The position numbers were made by a program, and so were the translations under genes. A stretch of 64,000 nt of DNA, taken from the NCBI RefSeq assembly GCF_028475105.1, contig NZ_CP116936.1, positions 4,401,501-4,465,500 of the forward strand, written 5' to 3'. The DNA comes from Micromonospora sp. LH3U1. GTDB lineage: Bacteria > Actinomycetota > Actinomycetes > Mycobacteriales > Micromonosporaceae. Position 1 is the stretch's first letter, and every line of letters begins with the position of its first letter. This document shows, piece after piece, positions 9,059-17,949 of the stretch. The notes under the pieces are model-generated. The model made no database searches. It was not told where the DNA came from and saw only the letters and a list, made by a program, of their open reading frames with translations.

Positions 9059-9711
9059 TCAGAGTGATGCTCGTCGACGACCAGGCGGTCGTACGCGCCG
9101 GCTTCCGCGTCATCCTCGAACAGGCGGGTGAGATCGAGGTCGTGGCGGAGGCGTCGAGCGGATCCTCGGCGATCGAGCTGGCCCGCCGGCTGCAACCGGA
9201 CGTCATCTGCATGGACGTCCGGATGCCCCACGGCGACGGGCTCACCGCGACCCGACAGATCGTCGCGGACGCGCCGGGGACGCCGCCGGCGGTGCTGGTG
9301 GTGACGACGTTCGACCTCGACGAGTACGTCTTCGGCGCGCTGGAGTCCGGTGCCAGCGGGTTCATCCTCAAGGACTGTGAGCCCGAGGACCTCATCGAGG
9401 CGGTCCGTCGCCTCGCCAGCGGGTACGGGCTCGTCGACCAGGCCGTCACCCGCCGGGTCATCTCGGAGTTCGCCAGGCGTACGCCCGTTCCCCGCTCCGA
9501 CGCCGCGGCGGCGCATCAGCTGACCGCGCGGGAGACCGAGATCGTGGAGCTGCTCGCGCAGGGCCTGTCCAACGTCGAGATCGCCGAGCAGCTCTTCATC
9601 GAGACCAGCACGGTCAAGTCGCACCTCGGGCGGGCCATGGCCAAGATCGGCGCACGGGACCGGCTGCAGACCGTGGTGTGGGCGTACCAGAACGGAGTGA
9701 TCCACCGGTGA
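9055..9711 (+). CDS. LuxR/NarL-type response regulator
   Basis: A 218-residue cytoplasmic DNA-binding regulator paired with the kinase just upstream. The receiver domain (1-120) has the acidic pocket D8-D9, the phosphoacceptor D54 in ICMDVRMP and the conserved K of FILKD near 104. The C-terminal LuxR helix-turn-helix (about 150-215) contains LTARETEIVELLAQGLSN and the recognition helix TVKSHL. Targets probably include the preceding serine hydrolase gene, by proximity only. Confidence 0.94.
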   Translation: MIRVMLVDDQAVVRAGFRVILEQAGEIEVVAEASSGSSAIELARRLQPDVICMDVRMPHGDGLTATRQIVADAPGTPPAVLVVTTFDLDEYVFGALESGASGFILKDCEPEDLIEAVRRLASGYGLVDQAVTRRVISEFARRTPVPRSDAAAAHQLTARETEIVELLAQGLSNVEIAEQLFIETSTVKSHLGRAMAKIGARDRLQTVVWAYQNGVIHR

Positions 9712-9763
9712 CAGCCACGCCTCGGTCAGGCGGGTGCGGCCGTCACCGGCGAACCCGGGACGG

Positions 9764-10129
9764 TCAGGTGCGGGAGGTGGCCCAGGCGCCGCACGTGACA
9801 CCGTTGAACACGCCATAGCGGGTGCAGACCCGGATGGTGATGTACCGGTTCTCGGCCACGTCCTCGTTGCAGGCGACGCGACCGCCGATGTTGTCGCCGC
9901 AGATTCCCGTTCGGCCGTAGCTCGTGTACCACTCGGCGTAGGAGGCGTAGTTGCCCGGGTAGGGGTCGTAGGTGTAGTGGGTGAGGGTGATGTAGTCGCC
10001 AGCGCTCTCAAAAAGGGCCGACCCGTAGGCGTTGCTGGAGTAGGCGTCGGCACTCGCCGGTGCCGCCGTTCCCGTCACCAGCGCCGCGATCATCGCACCC
10101 GAGATGGCCAGCGTTCTGAGCAACTTCAT
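9764..10129 (-). CDS. Small secreted protein of unknown function
   Basis: A 121-residue protein with a clear signal peptide (MKLLRTLAISG..., cleavage after PASA, about residue 28). The mature part of about 93 residues is Tyr-rich with four Cys (near ICGD, VACN, RVCT, VTCG) and no membrane segment. ATG 10129 is preceded by GGGAGAGATCG on the minus strand, a good ribosome-binding site. It converges with the response regulator gene and diverges from the molybdoenzyme gene. I recognise no family. Its size and four-Cys pattern recall the product at 2714-3133, but I see no convincing sequence match between them. Confidence 0.72.
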   Translation of the reverse strand: MKLLRTLAISGAMIAALVTGTAAPASADAYSSNAYGSALFESAGDYITLTHYTYDPYPGNYASYAEWYTSYGRTGICGDNIGGRVACNEDVAENRYITIRVCTRYGVFNGVTCGAWATSRT

Positions 10130-10287
10130 CGATCTCTCCCTGCCGTGGACTGTCCGGTGGAGCACCGGCTCCCGCTTCAGCTTGATCGACCGCAGCGCCC
10201 GCCGGAACCACCTCGAACAGTCCCGAACAACCTCGAACAGACGTCGCGACCCGCCCGACACCGGGGCCGGCTGGCCAGCCGGCAAGT

Positions 10288-10304
10288 CCTATTGGTTCAA
10301 TAGG
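10288..10304. promoter_or_regulatory. CCTA-N9-TAGG inverted repeat upstream of the sulfite-oxidase-family gene
   Basis: CCTATTG-GTT-CAATAGG, perfect 7-bp arms (8 bp if the flanking T/A pair at 10287 and 10305 is counted). The right arm could overlap a -10 element (TAGGAAT). The same CCTA-N9-TAGG pattern occurs before both sulfur-cluster leader peptides at 21758 and 23466. A repressor operator is inferred. Confidence 0.55.
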
Positions 10305-10334
10305 AATACCGTGAACGATCCGCAGGGGGCCCGA

Positions 10335-11453
10335 GTGACACTCTCCCTCCCGTCCGCCACCGAGGCGACAATCCTCAAGCCGCTCTCCCCACGCCTGCTC
10401 ACCCCCCACGAGGGCAACGCCGAGATGCGCTGGGAGGCCATGGCGGGGCAGGGTCAGGTGGTCCCCATCGACCGGTTCTTCGTCCGCAACCACACCCGCA
10501 GCCCGCTGCTGGACGTCGACACCTGGCGGTTGCGCCTGTTCGGCACCGGCCTACGGGGCTCGCCGACACGGGACGACCCGGTCGAGTTCGACTACGGCGA
10601 CCTCCGGGCCATGCCCGCCGAGGAGACCACCGCCCTGCTGGAGTGCGCGGGCAACGGGCGCCGCTTCTTCGCCTCCCAGCAGGCCCGCCCGGCACCGGGC
10701 GTGCCGTGGACCCTCGGCGCCGTGGGGGTGGCGCGCTGGCGGGGCGTACGACTGTCGACCGTTCTTCGCCACGCCGGTCTGACCGACACCGCGGTCGCCG
10801 TGCAGCCCGAGGGTCTCGACCCGGACTACGTCACCGGCGGGGAGAACCTTGGCCGGGTACGCCGACCGATACCGATCGGCAAGGCCCTCGACGACGTGTT
10901 GCTGGCGTACGAGATGAACGGACGGGCGCTGCCGGTCGACCACGGTTTCCCGGTGCGGTTGGTGGTGCCGGGCTGGATCGGCATCTTCTCGATCAAGTGG
11001 GTCGGCCCGATCGAGGTCTCCGCCACACCCCTCTTCTCCCCGTGGAACACCCGGTTCTACCGGATGTTCGGTCCCGGTCATCCGGTCGCTGGCAGACCCG
11101 TGACGACCACGGTGGTCAAGAGCGCCTTCGAACTACCGTGGGACGCCCGCGTTCCGGCCGGTGGGGAGGTGCTGCTGCGGGGCCGATCCTGGTCCGGCAA
11201 CGGCCCGATCCGCACGGTCGACATCAGCACCGACGACGGGGCGACCTGGCGACCCGCCGACCTCGACCCCGCCGACGAGGGCGGGGCCTGGCAGCGATGG
11301 ACGGCGCTCTGGCGCCCGCCGAGGCCCGGCCGGTGGACCCTGCGCGCCCGGGCCACCGACGTCACCGGGGCGGGCCAACCGGACCAGGCCCGTCCCAACG
11401 CTCTCGGGTACCTGTTCGACGGTGTCGTCCGGCACCCGGTGACGGCCGACTGA
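10335..11453 (+). CDS. Sulfite oxidase-family molybdopterin-dependent oxidoreductase
   Basis: About 372 residues, two domains: a molybdopterin-binding fold (about 40-240) and a C-terminal Ig-like dimerisation domain (about 255-370) with VDISTDDGATW typical of this family. The molybdenum-ligating Cys is in LLECAGNGR (about C104 from this start). FFVRNH and GFPVRLVVPGW are other family landmarks. There is no signal peptide or Tat motif, so it appears cytoplasmic. Likely reaction: sulfite to sulfate or a related oxo-transfer; the electron acceptor is unknown. GTG 10335 has GCAGGGGG five bases upstream; GTG 10311 is an in-frame alternative. It faces the sulfur-scavenging cluster and shares its putative operator, which fits a role in removing excess sulfite. 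Confidence 0.87.
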   Translation: MTLSLPSATEATILKPLSPRLLTPHEGNAEMRWEAMAGQGQVVPIDRFFVRNHTRSPLLDVDTWRLRLFGTGLRGSPTRDDPVEFDYGDLRAMPAEETTALLECAGNGRRFFASQQARPAPGVPWTLGAVGVARWRGVRLSTVLRHAGLTDTAVAVQPEGLDPDYVTGGENLGRVRRPIPIGKALDDVLLAYEMNGRALPVDHGFPVRLVVPGWIGIFSIKWVGPIEVSATPLFSPWNTRFYRMFGPGHPVAGRPVTTTVVKSAFELPWDARVPAGGEVLLRGRSWSGNGPIRTVDISTDDGATWRPADLDPADEGGAWQRWTALWRPPRPGRWTLRARATDVTGAGQPDQARPNALGYLFDGVVRHPVTAD

Positions 11454-11477
11454 CCGGCCCACGCACCCGGGTCAGTC
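11448..11477. terminator. Short inverted repeat across convergent stop codons
   Basis: GACTGACC / GGTCAGTC, 8-bp arms with a 14-base loop, overlapping the stops of both convergent genes. A weak bidirectional terminator candidate. Confidence 0.35.
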
Positions 11478-12596
11478 GTTCCACTCCTTGGCGAGCAGCT
11501 CATAGGAGTTGACCCGGTCGGCGTGCGCGTGAGTGATCGTGGTGACGAGCAGCTCGTCGGCGGTGGTGACCTCCCGCAGCGTGTGCAGCCGTTCGACGAC
11601 CGTTGCGGGCGATCCGACGAACTGGGTGTCGACCCGGTCGGCGACGAGCTCGCGATCATCGTCCGTCCAGGGCAGCGTGGCTGCCTGCTCCGGACTCGGG
11701 AACGGGATCGCGCCCTCGCCGCTGCGGATGCTGCGTACCCACGGGCCGTACGGCGCGGCCAGCCGGCGTGCCGTGTCGTCGGTCTCGGCGACGACCACGT
11801 CGGCGGAGACCACCACGTACGGCTCGGCGAGCGCGGCCGAGGGCTGGAACGCCGCACGGTAGGCGGAGACCGCGTCAAGGACCGACGAGGGGCTGACGTG
11901 GTAGTTGGCGGCGAAGGGCAGGCCCAGCGCGCCAGCCAGTTGGGCGCTCTCCCCGCCGCTGCTGCCGAGCAGCCACACCTGAAGGTCGGTGCCCTCCCCC
12001 GGCACGGCATGCGCGTCCAGACCATTGGCGTCGAGGTAGTCGCCGCGCAGCAGGGCCAGGACGTCGGCAACCTGTTCGGCGAAGGGCGGTGGTTGGGCGC
12101 CCGGTTGGTGCAGCAGGTCACTGCTCAGGGCGAAACGCGGTGAGGCGAGCACGCTGGCGTAGGAGAACGGCGGCGGAATGAGCAGCCCGTCGACCACCTG
12201 GGCCTCGGCCGGCGGCGGGGTGGGCGCGGCGAGTTCCCGGGCCGCCTCGACGCGCCGCTGGCCGGAGCGACCGAGCCCGAGGTCGATGCGGCCCGGGTGC
12301 AGGGCGGCGAGGGTGCCGAACTCCTCGACCACCGACAGAGCGGTGCGGTGGCCGACCTGGACGGCTCCGGAGCCGACGCGGATCACGCTGGTGGCTGCGG
12401 CCACCTGCCCGATGAGCACGGCCGGCGCCGAACTGGCCACGCCTGCGGCGAGGTGGTGCTCGGCCAGCCAGTAGCGGTGGTAGCCGGACTGCTCCGCCCG
12501 ACGGGCCAGGTCGACGGTGTTGCGCAGGGCATCGGTGACGGTGCCGCCTGCGGGCACCGGCGCGAGGTCGAGAATGGACAGTGGAGTTCGTGACAT
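11472..12596 (-). CDS. Luciferase-like flavin monooxygenase, MsnO8/YtmO type
   Basis: A 374-residue TIM-barrel LLM-class oxidoreductase using FMNH2 or F420. The N-terminus LSILDLAPVPAG and the YWLAEHH segment near 45 are hallmarks of the MsnO8/YtmO (CmoO) subgroup, whose Bacillus member sits in an S-alkyl-cysteine salvage operon. The GRIDLGLGR segment is near 105. It is the last of four LLM genes in a minus-strand run with gaps of 11-52 bases, downstream of a peptide-type transporter, so it probably acts on an imported organosulfur compound. The start is ATG 12596. Subgroup assignment is good; the substrate is inference. Confidence 0.87.
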   Translation of the reverse strand: MSRTPLSILDLAPVPAGGTVTDALRNTVDLARRAEQSGYHRYWLAEHHLAAGVASSAPAVLIGQVAAATSVIRVGSGAVQVGHRTALSVVEEFGTLAALHPGRIDLGLGRSGQRRVEAARELAAPTPPPAEAQVVDGLLIPPPFSYASVLASPRFALSSDLLHQPGAQPPPFAEQVADVLALLRGDYLDANGLDAHAVPGEGTDLQVWLLGSSGGESAQLAGALGLPFAANYHVSPSSVLDAVSAYRAAFQPSAALAEPYVVVSADVVVAETDDTARRLAAPYGPWVRSIRSGEGAIPFPSPEQAATLPWTDDDRELVADRVDTQFVGSPATVVERLHTLREVTTADELLVTTITHAHADRVNSYELLAKEWND

Positions 12597-12615
12597 GGAT
12601 GGTCCCCGATTCTGG

Positions 12616-13683
12616 TCAGACCGCTGCGGCGAGGGTCACCGGCGGAAGGAAGGGACGGCTGGGAATGGTCCGGCGCAGCACCGGGGCCACCTCGGCCTGG
12701 AACAGCTCCAGGCTTTCCCGATGCTGCTTGTCGGTCAGCCCGTCGTGGTCGGCCTGAAGGTGGATGACCTCGTGGCCGAACTGCTCGTGATAGCGCAGCA
12801 CCTTGTCGATGAGCTGCTGTGGACTGCCGACGAGGATCGAGCTGCGGTCGATGGCGTCCTCCAGGGTGTCGAAGACCGGCTGCACGCCGAGCCGCCGGAA
12901 CGCGGCCAGCCGGGCGTCGAAGATCGGCCGGTACCTCTCGACCGCTTCCTGCGAGGTGCGGGCCACATAGAAACCAGCGGTGCCGGCGCCGACGAGGGCA
13001 TCGGCCGGATCGTGCCCGTAGTGGACCCACCGTTCCCGGTAGTGGCGGATGAGCTCGGCGTACGGCTCGATGGGGTTGGTGACGTTGGCGGAGAAGATCG
13101 GGTCGCCGTACCGGGCGGCGAGGTCGACGGAATCTCTGCTGGTGGCGCTGCCGTGCCAGACCCGGATGGGCTGCTGCAACGGCCGGGGCCAGGTCTCCGC
13201 GTCGGTCAACGACGGCCGGTACGCCCCCGACCAGGTGACCGTGTCCTCCCGCCAGAGCCGGCGGAACAGCTCGTAACCCTCCCGGTTGCGGTCCCACTGG
13301 TCCTCGGCGGTGACGTGGAACAGTTGCGCCTGCGCCGCGCCGTTGCCCTTGCCGATGATCAGTTCGAGCCGACCGCCGGAGAGGTGGTCGAGGGTGGCGT
13401 AGTCCTCGTACGCGCGGACCGGGTCGAGCAGGCTGAGCGTCGTGACGGCGGTGAACAGCCGGATGGTGGAGGTGCGGGCCGCGATGTGGCTCAGCACCAC
13501 CGGCGGCGACGACGAGATGAACGGTCGCTCGTGCCGTTCGCCGACGCCGTACCCGTCGAAGCCGAGTTCCTCGGCCAGGACGGCCGTGTCGACCACCTCC
13601 CGGAACCGCTCGGTGGTGCTGCGGCGCTGGCCGGTCACCGGGTCGGGCAGGTGGGTGATCAGGGTTATCAGCAGGAACTTCAT
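12616..13683 (-). CDS. LLM-class flavin-dependent oxidoreductase
   Basis: A 355-residue luciferase-family monooxygenase. Landmarks are LAEELGFDGYGVGERH near 45, the LDHLSGGRLELIIGKGNG segment near 110 and a conserved IRVWHGSATSRDS segment near 185. ATG 13683 was chosen; an upstream in-frame ATG would add 21 residues that look non-coding and overlap the next gene. It lies between the YtmO-like and the DszA-like genes in the same operon. FMNH2 would come from the flavin reductase at 21835-22368. A role in C-S bond oxidation is inferred from context only. Confidence 0.86.
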   Translation of the reverse strand: MKFLLITLITHLPDPVTGQRRSTTERFREVVDTAVLAEELGFDGYGVGERHERPFISSSPPVVLSHIAARTSTIRLFTAVTTLSLLDPVRAYEDYATLDHLSGGRLELIIGKGNGAAQAQLFHVTAEDQWDRNREGYELFRRLWREDTVTWSGAYRPSLTDAETWPRPLQQPIRVWHGSATSRDSVDLAARYGDPIFSANVTNPIEPYAELIRHYRERWVHYGHDPADALVGAGTAGFYVARTSQEAVERYRPIFDARLAAFRRLGVQPVFDTLEDAIDRSSILVGSPQQLIDKVLRYHEQFGHEVIHLQADHDGLTDKQHRESLELFQAEVAPVLRRTIPSRPFLPPVTLAAAV

Positions 13684-13735
13684 GCGAGGACCGTCACTTT
13701 CGGCGGGAGGGTCGGGCAGACGGTTGCCATCGCGG

Positions 13736-15091
13736 TCACACGGCACCGACCGGGGTGACCGGGCGGGCGGCGCTGAGGCCCAGGTGGTCGCGCAGGGTGC
13801 TGCCGGCGTACTCGGTGCGGAAGACGCCCCGTTCCTGCAGCAGCGGAACGACCTGGTCGACGAACTCGTCGAGCCCGCCCGGGGTCAGGTGCGGCACCAG
13901 GATGAACCCGTCCGCGGCGTCCGACTGCACGAAGTGGTTCATCCGCTCGGCGACCTGCTGCGGAGTGCCGACGAAGGACTGCCGGCCGGTGACCTCGATG
14001 ATCAGGTCGCGGATGCCGAGTCCCTTCTCCTCGGCCAGGACCCGCCACTGCCGCGCGGTGTCGACCGGATCGGGATACATGCCGGCGCGGCCCCGGCTGA
14101 TCGCGTCGCCGGAGACGTCCGGGTCCTCGGCGGGCAGCGGGCCCTCGGGGTCGTACCCGGAGAGGTCCCGGTTCCAGAGCTGTTCCAGCAGCAGGATCGC
14201 GGTCTGTGGGCTGACCTGCTGTCGGCGGATGTGGTGAGCGCGTTCCTGCGCCTCGGCGTCGGTGTCCCCGAGGACGAAGGTGACCCCGGGGATCACTTTC
14301 AAGTCGTCGGGTTGCCGGCCGTACCGGGCCAGCCGGGACTTCACGTCCCGGTAGAACTCCTGGCCGGCGTCGAGCGTGCCGTGTCGGGAGAAGATCGCGT
14401 CGGCACTGGACGCCGCGAACTCACGCCCGTCGGGAGAGTCGCCGGCCTGGAGGATCACCGGGTGCACCTGAGGGCTGCGGGGCACCGTGAAGTGCCCGGC
14501 GATGTCGAACTGGTCGCCGTGGTGGGCGAAGCCGCCGGGGTCGGCCTCCGTGACGTACCGGCCGCCGTCCCGGTCGCCCACGATGGCCTCCGCGGGCCAC
14601 GACTCCCACAGCTCCCGAGCGGTACGCACGAACTCGGCGGCCCGGTCGTAGCGCAGCGAACGGTCGAGGTAGCCACCGCGACGGAAATTCTCCCCGGTGA
14701 ACGTGTCCGAGGTGGTGACGACGTTCCAGGCGGCCCGCCCGTCCGAGAGGTGATCCAGGCTGGCCAACTGCCGGGCCAGCTCATACGGTTCGCGGAAGGT
14801 GGTGTTCAGTGTGCCGGCCAGCCCCAGGTGGGTGGTGACGGCGGCGAGCGCGGCGAGCACGGTCAACGTGTCCGGGCGGCCGACCACGTCCAGGTCGTGG
14901 ATGCGGCCCCGCTGCTCGCGCAGACGCAGACCCTCGGCGAGGAAGAGGAAGTCGAACGTGCCGCGCTCGGCTGTCCGGGCCAGGTGGACGAAGGAGGAAA
15001 AATCGATCTGGCTGCCGGAGGCCGGGTCACTCCAGACGGTGGTGTTGTTCACGCCGGGAAAGTGCGCGGCCAGGATGATCTGCTTGGGCAT
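13736..15091 (-). CDS. NtaA/SnaA/DszA-family FMNH2-dependent monooxygenase
   Basis: A 451-residue monooxygenase of the DszA/SnaA/NtaA group, longer than bacterial luciferases. Family marks: AAHFPGVNNTTVW at the N-terminus, ARTAERGTFDFLFLAEGL near 45, NVVTTSD near 125, and GGLDEFVDQVVPLLQERG near the C-terminus. Group members oxidise sulfones, pristinamycin precursors, nitrilotriacetate or, in Bacillus (YtnJ/CmoJ), S-modified cysteines, always with a partner flavin reductase. It is 16 bases upstream of the start region of its LLM neighbour, and the pairing with a YtmO-like gene mirrors the Bacillus ytm operon. Substrate not determined. Confidence 0.9.
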   Translation of the reverse strand: MPKQIILAAHFPGVNNTTVWSDPASGSQIDFSSFVHLARTAERGTFDFLFLAEGLRLREQRGRIHDLDVVGRPDTLTVLAALAAVTTHLGLAGTLNTTFREPYELARQLASLDHLSDGRAAWNVVTTSDTFTGENFRRGGYLDRSLRYDRAAEFVRTARELWESWPAEAIVGDRDGGRYVTEADPGGFAHHGDQFDIAGHFTVPRSPQVHPVILQAGDSPDGREFAASSADAIFSRHGTLDAGQEFYRDVKSRLARYGRQPDDLKVIPGVTFVLGDTDAEAQERAHHIRRQQVSPQTAILLLEQLWNRDLSGYDPEGPLPAEDPDVSGDAISRGRAGMYPDPVDTARQWRVLAEEKGLGIRDLIIEVTGRQSFVGTPQQVAERMNHFVQSDAADGFILVPHLTPGGLDEFVDQVVPLLQERGVFRTEYAGSTLRDHLGLSAARPVTPVGAV

Positions 15092-15106
15092 GATGGTCTC
15101 CTCAGC

Positions 15107-16315
15107 TCAGGCGGTCGCCGCGACGGCGTAGCGGCTGGCCGGTCGGGGCAGGCCGAGCAGGTCACGCAAGGTCCCGCCGGGATAGCCGGCGCGGAACAGG
15201 CCCCGATCCCGTAGCGCGGGCACCAGTGCCCGGGTGGTCGCGGTCAGGTCGTCGGGGAGCACGGCGGGTCGCAGCCGGAAACCGTCCACTCCGGCCCGGT
15301 GCCACTCGGCGAGGAGATCGGCCAGCTGTCCCGGAGTGCCGGTGAAGATGGCCGCGTCCGACGTGAATTCCTCGCCGTGCAGCTCGTCGAGGCGGGTCCT
15401 GCGGTGCCGGGCCAACGTCGGTGTCTCGTCGAGCAGCACCACCAGGTCGGCGAGGACGCGCAGCGGCGCGTCGGTCCGGCCGACGGTCACCTCGGCCACC
15501 CGCACCTCGGCCACGATCGCGGCGGCGTGCTCGGTGTCGGTCGGGGTGACGAAGACGATGTCGGCGTGCCGGGCGGCGAACGCGTACGGCACCGACGAGT
15601 GGGCCAGCGCGGCGACGACCGGCTGTCCCTGCGGGGACCGGGGCACGATGGTGGGGCCCTTGACGGAGAACCACCGACCGGTGAAGTCGATGTAGTGCAG
15701 CCGCTCCCGGTCGACGAAGCGGCCGGTCGGCACATCTCGGATCACGGCGTCGTCCTGCCAGCTGTCCCAGAGCCGGCGGACCACCTCCACCGCGTCGCCG
15801 GCCTCGGCGAAGAGGTCACCGACCATCCGCACGGCTTCCGGTTCGTCGAGCCGGGCCAGGTCCAGCGGCGGGATCTCACGGCGGCCGAAGTGCCCGGCCT
15901 CGGCCTGCCGTGCGGAGACCCGGGGCCGCCAACCGGCTCGCCCGCCGCTGACGTGGTCGAGCGTGGCCACCGCCGTGGAGAGGTGGAACGGCTCGGTGTG
16001 GGTGGTGCTGGTGGTCGGGATCAGCCCGATGTGCCGGGTCAGCGGGGCGAGCCGGGCCGCGATCTGCACCGCGTCGAGGCGTCCCCGAAGCTGGTCGACA
16101 CGGCCATCGGGGCCGTCGGGCCCCGACGTCTGGAGGTCGAGGCTGTCCTCGATGGTGAGCAGGTCCAGTGCGCCGTCTTCGGCCTCGCCGGCGAGAGCAT
16201 TCCAGTAGCGGGCGGTCAGGGGCGCGGTCGCGTCGGCCAACGAGAGCCGCCAGGCGGCAGGATGCCAGCCGAGACCATCGAGCGCGACGGCCAGGTGCAG
16301 GGTCTTCTCGGTCAT
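15107..16315 (-). CDS. LLM-class monooxygenase related to the DszA group
   Basis: A 402-residue luciferase-family protein, first of the four monooxygenase genes after the transporter. It has the LLTIEDSLDLQ region near 50, TTSTTHTEPFHLSTAVATLDHVSGGRAGW around 100-130 and a C-terminal PALRDRGLFRAGYPG similar to the end of the DszA-like neighbour (VVPLLQERGVFRTEYAG), so the two are probably paralogues. ATG 16315 lies 11 bases from the end of the ATPase gene. It may catalyse a second oxidation step or widen the substrate range. Function inferred from family and context. Confidence 0.86.
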   Translation of the reverse strand: MTEKTLHLAVALDGLGWHPAAWRLSLADATAPLTARYWNALAGEAEDGALDLLTIEDSLDLQTSGPDGPDGRVDQLRGRLDAVQIAARLAPLTRHIGLIPTTSTTHTEPFHLSTAVATLDHVSGGRAGWRPRVSARQAEAGHFGRREIPPLDLARLDEPEAVRMVGDLFAEAGDAVEVVRRLWDSWQDDAVIRDVPTGRFVDRERLHYIDFTGRWFSVKGPTIVPRSPQGQPVVAALAHSSVPYAFAARHADIVFVTPTDTEHAAAIVAEVRVAEVTVGRTDAPLRVLADLVVLLDETPTLARHRRTRLDELHGEEFTSDAAIFTGTPGQLADLLAEWHRAGVDGFRLRPAVLPDDLTATTRALVPALRDRGLFRAGYPGGTLRDLLGLPRPASRYAVAATA

Positions 16316-16326
16316 GGGTGTTCCTC

Positions 16327-17949
16327 CTACGGTCGGCCGGTGGTGACGAGCGTGGGCAGCGCGTCGAGCAGGGACCGCGTGTAGTCGTGTCGGGGGTAGG
16401 TGAAGACGTCACCGACCGGGCCCTGCTCCACTACCGCGCCGTCGTGCATGACCAGGACCCGGTCGCTGAGGTGGTGCACCACACCCAGGTCGTGGGAGAT
16501 GAAGAGCAGGGCGGTGCCGTCGGTGGCACGCAGGTCGGCCAGCAGGTCGAGGACCTGGGCCTGGACGGAGACGTCGAGGGCGGAGACCGGTTCGTCGCAG
16601 ATGATCAGGGCTGGTCGGGGCGCGATCGCGCGGGCGATGGCGACCCGCTGCCGCTGTCCGCCGGAGAGCTGCCGGGGATGCCGGTCGAACAGGTCGACGC
16701 CGAGACCGACGCGGCGCAGCAGGTCGACGACGTGGTCGCGCCGGTCCGACCGGCCGACGTCGGGGTCGAGGTTCTCCGCGACGACCCGCCCCACCGTGTA
16801 GCGGGGGTCGAAGGAGCTCAGCGGATCCTGGGAGATCATCTGCAGTCTGCGCCGCAACGGGCGACGGATCCGCTCCGGGCTCCCCGCCCACGACGTCCCC
16901 TCGAAGGTGACGGTGCCCGCGTCGACGTCGAGCAGACCGGCGACGATCCGGGCGACGGTGCTCTTGCCGGAGCCGGACTCCCCCACCAGGCCGAGCGTCT
17001 CGCCCCGAGCGATGGAGAAGGAGACGTCCCGGACCACGGTGTGGTCGCCGTACCTCTTGGTCAGCCCGCCCGCGTCGAGGACCGTGTCGTCGGAGCGGAC
17101 CTCGGGCCGGGCGGGCAGTGCGGTCCGCGCCGCCTCGGCCACGGGGCCGAGCCGGCGGCCCCGCGACGTCGCCGACGGCACCGCGGCCAGCAACTGCCGG
17201 GTGTACGGATGCGACGGGGCCCGCAGCAGCTGGCTGGTGGGGCCCTGCTCGACGATCCGACCGTCCCGCATCACCAGGACCCGGTCGGCGACCTGGGCGA
17301 CGACCGCCAGGTCGTGGCTGATCAGCAGCAGACTCACTCCGGCGGTCCGCCGCTCGGCGAGCAGCCGCAGGATCTGGGCCTGCACGGTGACGTCCAGCGC
17401 GGTGGTCGGCTCGTCGGCGATGAGCAACGCCGGTTCCCCGGCGATGGCCGAGGCGATCAGGGCCCGTTGCCGCAGCCCGCCGGAGAGCTGGTGCGGGTAC
17501 TGCCGGGCCCGACGCTCCGGCTCCGGTAGGTGGACCAGGTCGAGCAGGTGGCTGACGCGGCCGGCCCGTTCCCGGCGCCCGACGATGTCGTGGGTGGTGA
17601 GCACCTCGCCGATCTCGGCGCCCACCGTACGCAGCGGGTCGAGGGAGACCAGCGCGTCCTGGAGGACCAGCCCGGCGAGCCGGCCACGGACCCGCCGCCA
17701 ATCCCGTGGCCGATAACCGCGCACGTCCTGGTCGGCCAGTTCGAGCCGAGTGGCGCGGACCTGCGCGCCCGGGCCGGCGAGACCCACCAACGTACGGGCC
17801 GTGACGCTCTTGCCGGAGCCGGACTCCCCGACGACGGCCACGCACTCGCCGCGCTCGACGGTGAAGCTGATCCCGCGCACCGCGCCCACCCGGCCGGTCG
17901 GGGTGTCGAAGTCGACATGCAGGTCCTCGACCGCGACCAGGGGGGCCAT
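16327..17949 (-). CDS. Peptide-type ABC transporter ATPase, two fused nucleotide-binding domains (DppD-DppF-like)
   Basis: A 540-residue cytoplasmic ATPase. The first domain has Walker A GESGSGKS near 40, signature LSGGLRQR near 160 and LLIADEPTTALD; the second has GESGSGKST near 315, signature LSGGQRQR near 425 and LIICDEPVSALD. Each is followed by the oligopeptide-type C-terminal extension. Fusions of this kind (GsiA, YejF) energise import of peptides, glutathione or nickel. The ATG overlaps the stop of the upstream permease gene (TGATG), so the genes are coupled. Here it should power uptake of the organosulfur substrate. Confidence 0.95.
   Translation of the reverse strand: MAPLVAVEDLHVDFDTPTGRVGAVRGISFTVERGECVAVVGESGSGKSVTARTLVGLAGPGAQVRATRLELADQDVRGYRPRDWRRVRGRLAGLVLQDALVSLDPLRTVGAEIGEVLTTHDIVGRRERAGRVSHLLDLVHLPEPERRARQYPHQLSGGLRQRALIASAIAGEPALLIADEPTTALDVTVQAQILRLLAERRTAGVSLLLISHDLAVVAQVADRVLVMRDGRIVEQGPTSQLLRAPSHPYTRQLLAAVPSATSRGRRLGPVAEAARTALPARPEVRSDDTVLDAGGLTKRYGDHTVVRDVSFSIARGETLGLVGESGSGKSTVARIVAGLLDVDAGTVTFEGTSWAGSPERIRRPLRRRLQMISQDPLSSFDPRYTVGRVVAENLDPDVGRSDRRDHVVDLLRRVGLGVDLFDRHPRQLSGGQRQRVAIARAIAPRPALIICDEPVSALDVSVQAQVLDLLADLRATDGTALLFISHDLGVVHHLSDRVLVMHDGAVVEQGPVGDVFTYPRHDYTRSLLDALPTLVTTGRP

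Noticed and set aside
12517..13758. 413-codon plus-strand frame across two LLM genes
   Set aside because: Shadow frame; both minus-strand luciferase-family frames have family motifs in this interval.
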